Assembly: GCA_046290575.1 (NCBI GenBank)
Contig: JBKAGX010000009.1
Coordinates: 51,191 to 115,190, forward strand
Length of the DNA: 64,000 nucleotides
DNA from: JANQQJ01 sp046290575
Lineage (GTDB): Bacteria; Pseudomonadota; Alphaproteobacteria; SMXS01
Direction: 5' to 3'
A program made the translations under genes and the position numbers. This document shows, piece after piece, positions 34,812 to 42,524 of this stretch (the stretch's first letter is position 1; each line of letters starts with the position of its first letter). The notes under the pieces were generated by a model. It was not told the DNA's origin and ran no database searches. It saw only the letters and a list, made by a program, of their open reading frames with translations.

Positions 34812-35858
34812 CTAGTCCAAGTTTAGACCCGCTGACAGCAACGGATTCTCGCGATAGTTCAATCGCTTGCATTGGGATATCTGCGCTTGAGTAAGGTTCT
34901 TTGCCATTAAAAGGTTCGCACCCTCGATATCAGCGGAAACGGTCGTCGCATTCTGAAAATCAGCATCAAGAAGTGCATAAGAGAGCTTACAAAGAGTTAG
35001 GTCAGCACCTTGAAAACTGGCCTCTGAAAAGTGGCCACCTGTCAAGTTCGCCCCGGTGAGATTGCAATCTGAAAAGTCAGCTCTGAACGCTAAACTCTCC
35101 GTAAGGTTGGCATACCTTAGGTCAGAATCAGAGAAATCTACTTCCCTTACATCAAATTCCCTCAGGTCAATTCCACGTAGGTCCCAGTACGAAAAGTCTG
35201 CACCTCGTAGACTAGGCGCAAAGTCTATTTTATTCATCTTATATAGCCGTCTTAGCTCGACGACCGAAGACTTTATATCTGGTGGAGGAAAGTCTGGCGG
35301 AGGGAGCTTAGCATCTATTCCTACTCTCCTCTTTCCGGGTCTCGGCTCTTTGATTGCTCTTTGGATAGCAAAGGACTGAATCAAACTGTATATTGAGGCG
35401 AAATCAACTTCGCTTTCTTGCGCTATTCTTGTTAACGCACGAATAGCACCTGTTCGAACCGTCGGATCTCCGTGACCCAGGAGTTCGACAGCCCGCGAGT
35501 ATCGTTCTGTAATTTGTCCTAGTTCACTGACCCGGACTTGTGTCTCAAGCGCTTTTGTGCGCCGGGCGAGCAAGATAAGAGTAAACAATGCTAGCGGCGC
35601 TGCAAGCACTGCGACCAAATCGCGCAGTTGGATTGGAGTTGTGATCCAGCCTACCGCTCCGGCCCAGTTGATGTTGATTGCGAAGAGGATAAGGCCAGCT
35701 GCCCCGAGATAAACCCACACACCATAAGGCTGTCGCCAAAGGGTCCGCGCGCCTGACCCAATGTCCGAAACAATGCGCCAGATAAAATCCCAAAACCAAA
35801 TTTGGAGCGCGGCACCAGCGCCCCCAATCGCGTCAACGAAACTCGGCCTCTCAGACAT
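34812..35858 (-). CDS. pentapeptide repeat membrane protein
   Basis: A 348-aa protein with two N-terminal membrane segments (VWVYLGAAGLILFAININW and LVAVLAAPLALFTLILLA), a linker with a HEAT-like RTGAIRALTRIAQES, and ~100 residues of pentapeptide repeats (for example LRGADFSYWDLRGIDLREFD, then NLTGANLTGG). The gene is visibly richer in A and T than its neighbours and follows ecm tail to tail by 3 bp. This suggests horizontal gain. Similar membrane pentapeptide proteins are of unknown function. Confidence 0.75.
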   Translation of the reverse strand: MSERPSFVDAIGGAGAALQIWFWDFIWRIVSDIGSGARTLWRQPYGVWVYLGAAGLILFAININWAGAVGWITTPIQLRDLVAVLAAPLALFTLILLARRTKALETQVRVSELGQITERYSRAVELLGHGDPTVRTGAIRALTRIAQESEVDFASIYSLIQSFAIQRAIKEPRPGKRRVGIDAKLPPPDFPPPDIKSSVVELRRLYKMNKIDFAPSLRGADFSYWDLRGIDLREFDVREVDFSDSDLRYANLTESLAFRADFSDCNLTGANLTGGHFSEASFQGADLTLCKLSYALLDADFQNATTVSADIEGANLLMAKNLTQAQISQCKRLNYRENPLLSAGLNLD

Positions 35859-35941
35859 GCCGCCAGGCTAGCGCGCAATGGCCCCTTTGTCGCGCGTTTG
35901 ATGCAACCGGAGAGTGCTCAAAACATTCCAACCAAAAAAAT

Positions 35942-36032
35942 CGTCACCCCCGCGAAGGCGGGGGGGGGGCCCAGTTAAACAGTGGAGCAGCTTCAACGCT
36001 GTTCTGGATTCCCGCTTTCGCGGGAAGGACGG
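35942..36032. repeat. palindromic intergenic repeat, copy 1
   Basis: A 91-bp element opening CGTCACCCCCGCGAAGGCGG and closing with the near-inverse GGATTCCCGCTTTCGCGGGA then AGGACGG. Copy 2 at 36773-36858 is 86 bp; the 5-bp difference is a G run (ten against five). Spurious translations of this class give FPRKRESR, a hallmark of a widespread proteobacterial repeat. Confidence 0.85.
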
Positions 36033-36070
36033 ATAGGAACTCGTGATCCCCGCCGTGCTAACCTTCGGGT

Positions 36071-36760
36071 ATGAGCGATGCAGAAAGACATCCAAATGCC
36101 AGGCAACCAGACCTTTGGGTCGTTCTTGATCTGGGCGGCGTTCTATTTGAGTTTCATGGGTTCACCGGTCTGGCAAAGATTACGGGCCAGTCAGAGGACC
36201 TGGTTCGCCAGCAAATTGTTTCGTCGCCTACGGTTGAGCGGCTCGAAACCGGACAGATTTCGCCGGAGGAGTTCGCGGATGCCCTTGTCAATGAGCTGGC
36301 CCTTGATCTCGATGCCTCAGAGTTTCTGCATCTCTGGACGAATTGGGAAGCGGGCGAAAAGCCCGGCACGGCCGACCTGCTGGATTCCTTGAGCAGCCAA
36401 TTCAATCTTGCCTGCCTGAGCAATACCAGTGCTGTCCATTGGCCCCGGCTGCTTGAGCTGAGACGCATCGGGAACTGGTTCGACCGGCTCTACGCGTCGC
36501 ACGAAATCGGCCACTGGAAACCGAACCGGGCCATTTTCGACCATGTTGAACAGGACCTGGGGGTGCCAGCAACCCAAATCGTTTACTTTGATGACAATCA
36601 GCATATCGTTGATGCGGCGAGAGACTGCGGTTGGGACGCGCACCAGGCGACCAGCCCGGAAGCCGTCGAGGCCGGATTGCACGGATTAGGGCTGTTGCCG
36701 TATGAGCCCAGAGCAGCAGTCCGCTCGCCAGATGCGACGAAAGAGCGCCCGAACGATTGA
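36071..36760 (+). CDS. HAD-IA family hydrolase
   Basis: A 229-aa haloacid-dehalogenase-like phosphatase. Motif I is VVLDLGGVLFEFHG, motif II NLACLSNTSAVHW (Asn/Ser), the conserved Lys in HEIGHWKPNRAIFDH, and motif IV IVYFDDNQHIVDAARDCGWD. The first acidic residue and the FDDN pair are intact, so it should be active. The first motif resembles the YihX sugar-phosphatase group. The gene lies exactly between two directly oriented copies of an intergenic repeat. Substrate unknown. Confidence 0.83.
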   Translation: MSDAERHPNARQPDLWVVLDLGGVLFEFHGFTGLAKITGQSEDLVRQQIVSSPTVERLETGQISPEEFADALVNELALDLDASEFLHLWTNWEAGEKPGTADLLDSLSSQFNLACLSNTSAVHWPRLLELRRIGNWFDRLYASHEIGHWKPNRAIFDHVEQDLGVPATQIVYFDDNQHIVDAARDCGWDAHQATSPEAVEAGLHGLGLLPYEPRAAVRSPDATKERPND

Positions 36761-36772
36761 TGGGACACAGGC

Positions 36773-36858
36773 CGTCACCCCCGCGAAGGCGGGGGTCCAG
36801 GCAAACGGTGGAGCAGCTTCAAAGGTTCTCTGGATTCCCGCCTACGCGGGAATGACGG
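36773..36858. repeat. palindromic intergenic repeat, copy 2
   Basis: 86 bp, opening CGTCACCCCCGCGAAGGCGG, centre GGTGGAGCAGCTTCAAAGG, closing GGATTCCCGCCTACGCGGGA then ATGACGG. It has the same orientation as copy 1 on the other side of the HAD gene. The centre shares GGAGCAGCTTCAA with copy 1. Confidence 0.85.
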
Positions 36859-36945
36859 TTGGGATTTCAGATATCCTGAACCGAATGCCGTTCGTGCTGT
36901 GGGGTCGCGCAGCGACCGTCTCGAAGTACGGGCGGCGTCAAGAGG

Positions 36946-36987
36946 CCCGTTCGCCCTTCGACAGGCTCAGGGTGAGCGGGTTTTTTT
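36946..36987 (+). terminator. repeat-derived intrinsic terminator
   Basis: CCCGTTCGCCCT (36946-36957), an 11-nt loop and AGGGTGAGCGGG (36969-36980) form a 12-bp stem with G-U pairs, followed by seven T (36981-36987). The CCCTTCGACAGGCTCAGGG core is a common dispersed repeat in Proteobacteria. It could end transcripts from the HAD gene; the peroxiredoxin gene converges from the other side. Confidence 0.65.
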
Positions 36988-37004
36988 GACTTTTTGGAAC
37001 AGGG

Positions 37005-37667
37005 TCAATCCGACGGCTGGGGCACAATCCGCAAATAAGGTTTCACGGTTTTCCAGCCATCCGGGAATTTTTCCTTCGCCGCTTCATCGGATACCGCGGG
37101 CACGATGATGACGTCTTCGCCGTGCTTCCAGTTCACCGGCGTCGCAACCTGGTGCCTGGCGGTGAGCTGCATGGAATCGATCACCCGCAGCACCTCGTCA
37201 AAGTTCCGGCCGGTGGCCATCGGGTAGGTCAGCATCAGCTTGATCTTCTTGTCCGGGCCGACAACGAACACGGTGCGCACGGTGGCATTGTCGACGGCGG
37301 TGCGGCCCTCCGACGAGTCGCCCTCGTCCTCCGGCAGCATATTGTAGAGCTTGGCCACCTTGAGCTCCGGGTCACCGATCATCGGATAGGTCACCGCGTG
37401 GCCTTGCGTTTCCTCGATGTCCTTGGCCCATTCCGCATGGTTGCCCACGGGATCGACGCTGAGGCCGATGATCTTGACATTGCGCTTGTCGAACTCCGGC
37501 TTCAGGCCGGCCATGTAACCGAGCTCTGTCGTGCAGACCGGCGTAAAGTCCTTCGGGTGCGAAAACAGCACCGCCCAGCTGTCACCGATCCAGTCATGGA
37601 AGTCGATGGTGCCTTGCGTGGTTTCCGCCGTGAAATTCGGCGCTTCACTATTGATGCGTAATGTCAT
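37005..37667 (-). CDS. 1-Cys peroxiredoxin (Prx6 type)
   Basis: Thiol peroxidase of 220 aa. The peroxidatic cysteine is in SHPKDFTPVCTTELGYMAGL. The long C-terminal extension with YPMATGRNFDEVLRVIDSMQ and TPVNWKHGEDVIIVPAVSDE marks the Prx6 subfamily. No resolving cysteine is evident. It reduces H2O2 and organic peroxides in the cytosol. It stands alone between repeats and gluQRS. Confidence 0.93.
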   Translation of the reverse strand: MTLRINSEAPNFTAETTQGTIDFHDWIGDSWAVLFSHPKDFTPVCTTELGYMAGLKPEFDKRNVKIIGLSVDPVGNHAEWAKDIEETQGHAVTYPMIGDPELKVAKLYNMLPEDEGDSSEGRTAVDNATVRTVFVVGPDKKIKLMLTYPMATGRNFDEVLRVIDSMQLTARHQVATPVNWKHGEDVIIVPAVSDEAAKEKFPDGWKTVKPYLRIVPQPSD

Positions 37668-37759
37668 GGTGCTCTCCCGTCGGACTAATAGACTCTAGGC
37701 TGCTCTGGCCGACATGCTAACCCGGCAACACCGATTCTATGTGACCCTAATCACAGACC

Positions 37760-38611
37760 TCACGCGGATATGATCGCGTCGACCCGGGCGATGACTTCGT
37801 CCGCCGAAACACCACGATCCCGCATCTGCCCCAGCGTCTCTGACCGGCGGCGTTTTGCCATGCGTTCGCCGCTTTCGTCCCGGATCAACCGGTGATGCCT
37901 GTATTCGGGTGTGGGCAAATCGAGCAACGCCTGTAACAGCCGGTGGATATGCGTGGCGTGGAAAAGATCGAGGCCCCGGGTGACGAGCGTTACTTCCTGC
38001 AGCGCATCATCCACCGTGACCGCCAGATGATAGCTGGTCGGCGTGTCCTTGCGGGCGAGCACTACGTCCCCCAATGATTCAGGATCAGCCTTGATCTCAC
38101 CGGCTTTACGGTCGGTCCAGCTCAGCGCCCCGACCTGTTCAACCGCGCGCGCTGTATCCAGACGCATGGCATGGGGCTCGCCATCGGCGATCCGGTCGCC
38201 GCGTTCGGCGTCGCTGAGGTTTCGGCAGGTACCGGGGTAAAGAAAACCTTCCGGCCCGTGCGGCGCGCTGCGGCTGCGGTCGATTTCAGCCTGGATATCC
38301 CGGCGGGTACAAAAGCACGGATAGAGCAGGTCCCGGTCTTTCAGGCGATCAAGCGCCACGGCGTAATCATCCATATGTTCCGACTGACGGCGGACCGGTT
38401 CCTCCCAATGGAGGCCCAGCCAGGCGAGATCGTCAAAGATCGCCTGTTCGAATTTGGGCCGGGCGCGCCAGGTGTCGATATCTTCGATGCGCAATAGAAA
38501 ACGGTCGCTGTCACCCTGCGCGGCGCGCCACGCAAGCAACGCCGAATAAGCATGTCCGAAATGAAGATAGCCATTCGGGCTGGGCGCAAATCGGCTAATG
38601 ATGCTGGCCAT
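37760..38611 (-). CDS. gluQRS: glutamyl-Q tRNA(Asp) synthetase
   Basis: Truncated GluRS paralogue that glutamylates queuosine-34 of tRNA(Asp). At 283 aa it lacks the anticodon-binding half of GluRS. The HIGH-like motif is RFAPSPNGYLHFGHAYSAL, the KMSKS-like motif is DESGERMAKRRRSETLG, and the zinc site is YPCFCTRRDIQ with FLYPGTCR. ATG at 38611 (MASIISRFAPSP) fits the family. It diverges from an esterase gene 63 bp away. Confidence 0.92.
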   Translation of the reverse strand: MASIISRFAPSPNGYLHFGHAYSALLAWRAAQGDSDRFLLRIEDIDTWRARPKFEQAIFDDLAWLGLHWEEPVRRQSEHMDDYAVALDRLKDRDLLYPCFCTRRDIQAEIDRSRSAPHGPEGFLYPGTCRNLSDAERGDRIADGEPHAMRLDTARAVEQVGALSWTDRKAGEIKADPESLGDVVLARKDTPTSYHLAVTVDDALQEVTLVTRGLDLFHATHIHRLLQALLDLPTPEYRHHRLIRDESGERMAKRRRSETLGQMRDRGVSADEVIARVDAIISA

Positions 38612-38674
38612 GTCGATGGTTTGTCCTATCATCCGCCCGGTAAAATTCCCGAGCTGTCCCCAAGAGATATATCT

Positions 38675-39337
38675 ATGACTGAACGCCCCCAACTCCAAGG
38701 CCCAGCCCTTCCCCCAGCCGCAGGGGGGCCGCCGCAACAGATTGTCATCCTCTGCCACGGCTACGGCGCCGACGGCCAGGATCTTGTCGGCCTGGCGCTG
38801 GGATGGCGTGAACTGCTGCCGCATGCGGCGTTCTTTTCACCCAACGCCCCCGAACAGGTCCCCGGCGCACCGATGGGCCGTCAGTGGTGGGCGATCCGGC
38901 AATTTTCCCCCGAAGAGAGCGCCACAGGCCTGCAAAAGGCCGCGCCGATCCTCGACGCGTTTATTGATGAATGTCTGGAAAACGCCGGGTTGACCGAAAA
39001 AGACCTGGCGCTGGTCGGGTTTTCGCAAGGAACCATGATGGCGCTGCAGGTGGGGTTGAGCCGGGCCACCCAACTGGCCGGTATTCTGGGTTATTCGGGC
39101 GCGGTGGCTGCCCCGGATCTTTTGCGCGGGGCAATCAGAAGCAAACCGCCGATCCAGCTGATCCATGGCGATCTGGACAATATGATCCCGGTGTCGGCGA
39201 TGGCCGCCGCCGCCCGCTTTCTCGAAGGCGAGGGTCTGAGCGTCAGCACCCATATTTCCGAGAATATCGGCCATGGTATCGCACCGGATGGCGTTGACCT
39301 GGGCGGAAAATTCCTGCTTGATTGTTTCAGCGGGTAA
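38675..39337 (+). CDS. phospholipase/carboxylesterase family protein
   Basis: A 220-aa alpha/beta hydrolase of the YpfH / acyl-protein-thioesterase-like family. HGYGADGQDLVGLALGW is the oxyanion side, LVGFSQGTMMALQVGLS holds the nucleophile Ser, LIHGDLDNMIPVSAMAAAAR the acid, and ENIGHGIAPDG the His. ATG at 38675 (MTERPQLQGP) was chosen; the longer frame reaches into gluQRS. Acts on small esters; natural substrate unknown. Confidence 0.88.
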   Translation: MTERPQLQGPALPPAAGGPPQQIVILCHGYGADGQDLVGLALGWRELLPHAAFFSPNAPEQVPGAPMGRQWWAIRQFSPEESATGLQKAAPILDAFIDECLENAGLTEKDLALVGFSQGTMMALQVGLSRATQLAGILGYSGAVAAPDLLRGAIRSKPPIQLIHGDLDNMIPVSAMAAAARFLEGEGLSVSTHISENIGHGIAPDGVDLGGKFLLDCFSG

Positions 39338-39452
39338 CAACCGCCCGCCGGGAGATTTGTTTTCAGAATAACGTCGCCTCAAAATAGAGTGGTGTCATCA
39401 ACGCGTCATACCGCATATTGTATAATCCGTGTGATGACGGGAGAGTGACGCG

Positions 39453-40013
39453 ATGCAAGAGTGCCAACCATCACTCGAGAATTGCCCTGCCCTCGTGCTC
39501 AATGCCGACTACCGGCCGCTGAGCTACTACCCGCTTTCGGTCTGGAGCTGGCAGGACGCGGTCAAAGCCGTCTTCATGGACCGGGTCAACATCGTCGAGG
39601 AATATGACCGGGTGATCCATTCACCCAGCGTCGAATTCCAGTTGCCCAGCGTCATTTCGCTGAAGCGCTATGTGAAGCCGGCGCTCTATCCGGCGTTTAC
39701 GCGGTTCAACGTGTTTCTGCGGGACCGGTTTTCCTGCCAGTATTGCGGCGACCGGCACGATCTGACCTTCGACCATCTGATCCCGCGCGCCTATGGCGGT
39801 ATCACCACCTGGGAGAATGTCATCACCGCCTGCGCACCATGCAACCTGCGTAAAGGCGGCAGGACACCGGCGGAAGCCAGCATGGCGGTGCGGCAGATTC
39901 CGTTCCGGCCCACCGCGTTCGACCTGCAGGAGCGGGGTCGGCGTTTCCCGCCCAACTATCTGCATGAAAGTTGGCGGGACTATCTCTACTGGGATGCGGA
40001 GCTGGAGCCCTAA
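39453..40013 (+). CDS. HNH endonuclease
   Basis: A 186-aa HNH protein of a type conserved as a chromosomal gene in Alphaproteobacteria. The nuclease core is FSCQYCGDRHDLTFDHLIPR, followed by AYGGITTWENVITACAPCN, with zinc CxxC pairs (CQYC, CAPC) and catalytic His in DHLIP. It starts LENCPALVLNADYRPLSYY, typical of this group. It does not look like part of a restriction or phage module. Its stop overlaps the coq7 stop (CTAA). Confidence 0.88.
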   Translation: MQECQPSLENCPALVLNADYRPLSYYPLSVWSWQDAVKAVFMDRVNIVEEYDRVIHSPSVEFQLPSVISLKRYVKPALYPAFTRFNVFLRDRFSCQYCGDRHDLTFDHLIPRAYGGITTWENVITACAPCNLRKGGRTPAEASMAVRQIPFRPTAFDLQERGRRFPPNYLHESWRDYLYWDAELEP

Positions 40014-40567
40014 ACCCTTGTCGACAGCCATATCGCCGTGCGCGACGCGGCCTTGATGGCGCCCGACAACAGCGGATAACCCGGCGCGTCACGTGCGCCT
40101 TCGGCTTCGGCCTCTTCCTTGTGGGCCAGCTCGTCCGCGCGGCATTCTTCGATCAGGGCCTTGAGGTCAGGGTCGTCATCGGCAAGCCGTTCCGCCTGCT
40201 CCTGATAGTGCTCATCGATCACCTCCTCGACGGCGACGGTACAGGCCATGGCGGCTTTCTCACCCATCAGCGCAGTGGCCGCGCCCATCGCAAACCCGGC
40301 AATGTGCCAGACCGGCGACAGCAGGGTCGGGCGCACCCGCCGTTCGTTCATCAGCGCATCGAATTTCTTCAGATGTTCGGCTTCCTGGGCCGCCATATGA
40401 TCAATGATCTGTCCGGATGCGCGCGCCCCCAGCACAGCCTTCTGGCCCACATAGATGCGCACCGCGCCATATTCACCAGCCTGGTCCACCCGGATCATCC
40501 GGTGGGTTTCGTCTTCCAGCGTCAGATCGCCCGGAAGCCTGTCAGGGGATTTGCCTACATCGGTCAT
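40010..40567 (-). CDS. coq7: Coq7 demethoxyubiquinone hydroxylase
   Basis: Di-iron monooxygenase of ubiquinone synthesis, 185 aa. The four-helix di-iron ligands are visible as two E-x-x-H motifs: AAQEAEHLKKF and ADELAHKEEAE, with RVDQAGEYGAVRIYVGQ and VAVEEVIDEHY giving the other glutamates. ATG at 40567 overlaps the dsbB stop (ATGA), so dsbB and coq7 are coupled. This points to aerobic respiration with ubiquinone. Confidence 0.93.
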   Translation of the reverse strand: MTDVGKSPDRLPGDLTLEDETHRMIRVDQAGEYGAVRIYVGQKAVLGARASGQIIDHMAAQEAEHLKKFDALMNERRVRPTLLSPVWHIAGFAMGAATALMGEKAAMACTVAVEEVIDEHYQEQAERLADDDPDLKALIEECRADELAHKEEAEAEGARDAPGYPLLSGAIKAASRTAIWLSTRV

Positions 40568-41067
40568 GCGGTCGCCCGTCCTTTCAGCGCCAGCCACAAG
40601 GCAATCAGCCCCGTTGCGCCTGAGATCAAGAAATTATACCCGGCCATGGAGACGCCGAACAGGGACCACGGCACTTCATCACAGCGGACAACGGCAACAT
40701 TGTCCGGATTGAGAAGCGCCGCGCGCGGATCGTCGAGTGCCGTGACGGAACAGGTATCCGGCCCGGGCCACCAGCCGAACTCCACCCCTGAATGGTAAAA
40801 AGCGATCCCCGCTCCCACCAGCACAGCCACCGCCGCCAAGGCGGCAACAAACCGCGGCATGGTGCCGTCCGGCGCGGCCCGCGACAAGATCAGCGCCACC
40901 ATCGCCAGGGGAATAGCGGCATAGAGCGCGTAGCGCTGCCAGTAACACAGCTCACAGGGCGCCAGACCGCCGATATGCTCAAACCCCCAGGCGCCCAAAA
41001 CCAGCGCCAGACACACGCCCAGAACAAGCGCTGGTCCATGGACACCCGATTTCGTCGACCCGGTCAT
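40564..41067 (-). CDS. dsbB: disulfide bond formation protein B
   Basis: Four-helix inner-membrane protein that reoxidises DsbA with quinone, 167 aa. First periplasmic pair is GLAPCELCYWQRYAL (CxxC) and second pair lies in WPGPDTCSVTALDDP and VVRCDEVPWSLFGVSMAGYN. All four cysteines are present. It is placed between a YqaA/DedA gene (3 bp gap) and coq7 (4-bp overlap). No dsbA is in the window. Confidence 0.92.
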   Translation of the reverse strand: MTGSTKSGVHGPALVLGVCLALVLGAWGFEHIGGLAPCELCYWQRYALYAAIPLAMVALILSRAAPDGTMPRFVAALAAVAVLVGAGIAFYHSGVEFGWWPGPDTCSVTALDDPRAALLNPDNVAVVRCDEVPWSLFGVSMAGYNFLISGATGLIALWLALKGRATA

Positions 41068-41070
41068 ATT

Positions 41071-41649
41071 CTATAGATAGGACACGGCGACGAACCCGCC
41101 TATGAGCAAAATGACAGCGACGGTCACCACCCACTCAAGACGCTTTTCGATGAAAGCGCGAACCGGCGGGCCGAAGTACCAGAGCAACGCCGCCTCAAGA
41201 TAGAACCTGATCCCGCGCGAGAGGGTCGAAGCCATCATAAAGGTCAGCACGTCAAGCTGGGTGACGCCACTGGCAATGGTGATCACCTTGTAGGGAAACG
41301 GGGTAATCCCGAAAACGAAGACAATCCAGGCGCCATACTCATTGAACTCGGTGGTGAACTCGGTGAATTTCTCGCCATAGCCATAGAACTCCATGACTGG
41401 CTGCCCGACGGCCGCGAAAGCAAAAAACCCCAGGGCGTAACCGGCCAGGCCACCAAGCACAGACGCGACTGTGCACACCGTCGCAATCAACCAGGCTTTC
41501 GCCCGCTGTGCGACAATCATCGGGATCAGCATCACATCAGGCGGGATCGGGAAAAACGAGCTTTCGGCGAAAGAGACGACACCCAGCCAGCGCAGAGCAT
41601 GCGGATGCTCTGAAAGTTGGAGCGTTCGGTCGTAAAGACGGCGGATCAT
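41071..41649 (-). CDS. YqaA/DedA family membrane protein
   Basis: A 192-aa SNARE-associated/VTT-type membrane protein. Recognisable text: VSFAESSFFPIPPDVMLIPM, GGLAGYALGFFAF, and FGITPFPYKVITIASGVTQL followed by the basic SRGIRFYLEAALL. DedA relatives act in lipid scrambling and envelope homeostasis. ATG at 41649 (MIRRLYDRTLQLSEH) was chosen. First gene of a run with dsbB and coq7. Confidence 0.88.
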   Translation of the reverse strand: MIRRLYDRTLQLSEHPHALRWLGVVSFAESSFFPIPPDVMLIPMIVAQRAKAWLIATVCTVASVLGGLAGYALGFFAFAAVGQPVMEFYGYGEKFTEFTTEFNEYGAWIVFVFGITPFPYKVITIASGVTQLDVLTFMMASTLSRGIRFYLEAALLWYFGPPVRAFIEKRLEWVVTVAVILLIGGFVAVSYL

Positions 41650-41770
41650 GAAGCCCTGCTGGCGCTGTCGCAAAAGACCTGGCGGTGATAGCAGCCGCCC
41701 TGCTCAGCAGCAACGGAAAGCCGGTGTTGACCGGATACTTGCCGCGTTTATGATGCGGTTCCCTTCCGGC

Positions 41771-41856
41771 GCGGGCGTGGCGGAATTGGTAGACGCGCGG
41801 GATTCAAAATCCCGTTTCCTTTGGAAGTGAGAGTTCGATTCTCTCCGCCCGCACCA
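41771..41856 (+). tRNA. tRNA-Leu (CAA)
   Basis: Class II tRNA of 86 nt with the CCA encoded. Acceptor GCGGGCG (41771-41777) pairs with CGCCCGC (41846-41852), then ACCA. The anticodon stem CGGGA/TCCCG encloses TTCAAAA, with anticodon CAA at 41805-41807. A long variable arm follows and the T arm contains GTTCGATT. Reads UUG codons. Confidence 0.95.
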
Positions 41857-41933
41857 TTCTTCAAGCGTCTCGCTGGATTGGCCTTGGCGACAAAGTACTC
41901 TAGGGTGGCGCCTCCACTGCGTACGTTATCCCG

Positions 41934-42458
41934 ATGGACATCTTTATCGAGCAATTGCTGCCGCTGGCCGAGACGGTCGCCATCGTCTTCGGCGTCATCT
42001 TTGCCGCGGTCCAACTGCGCCAGTTCCGCATGACGCGCCATCACGAAGCAATCAGCGAGGTGGTTCGGTCGTTCCAAACACCTGAATTCATTCGTGCCAT
42101 GGCGACGGTCTACCGGATGGATCCAAATGCACGTCCGAGGGACGCGCTGGAAAATGCAGAACTGACAGGCGAGATCCATCTTTTCGGTCAAACGGTCGAG
42201 ACGATCGGCGTACTCGTGCATCGACGCCATGTGCCGATTGACATTGTCGACGACATCTACGGTGACGTGCTGATCCTGTGTTGGAAAAAGCTGAAACCGC
42301 ACACGGAATCGAACAGGCGGATCGAGAAAAATCCCGCCGCATTTGAGTGGTTCGAATGGCTTGTCGATAGGCTGGCAGAGCGTCATGCCCGCGAAACGGG
42401 CCACGACCGCACGCCGGCTTTTCTGCAACACAAGAATTGGAAGGAACGGTCAAGCTAA
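41934..42458 (+). CDS. DUF4760-like hypothetical protein
   Basis: A 174-aa protein with one N-terminal membrane helix (LLPLAETVAIVFGVIFAAVQ) and a cytosolic helical part (HEAISEVVRSFQTPEFIRAM; VETIGVLVHRRHVPIDIVDD; FEWFEWLVDRLAERH). This layout fits the DUF4760 group, whose function is unknown. It lies 77 bp downstream of tRNA-Leu, a common spot for accessory genes, but no integrase or attachment repeat was seen. Confidence 0.6.
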   Translation: MDIFIEQLLPLAETVAIVFGVIFAAVQLRQFRMTRHHEAISEVVRSFQTPEFIRAMATVYRMDPNARPRDALENAELTGEIHLFGQTVETIGVLVHRRHVPIDIVDDIYGDVLILCWKKLKPHTESNRRIEKNPAAFEWFEWLVDRLAERHARETGHDRTPAFLQHKNWKERSS

Positions 42459-42524
42459 TCCAGCTTCAACCCTCTGGGTCATGGCCCCCTGGAGCATTCC
42501 GGTTCCTCGCAGACGGGAGTCCCT

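Noticed and set aside
35868..36095. Small frame containing SFPRKRESR and PPPRLRGGDD
   Set aside because: This is the known false translation of the palindromic intergenic repeat, not a protein.
39453..40013. HNH gene as part of a phage, intron or restriction system
   Set aside because: No methylase, terminase or intron features nearby; the protein belongs to a chromosomally conserved HNH group and sits among housekeeping genes.
41771..42458. tRNA-Leu followed by a DUF4760-like gene as a possible integration site
   Set aside because: No integrase and no duplicated tRNA 3' end were found downstream.
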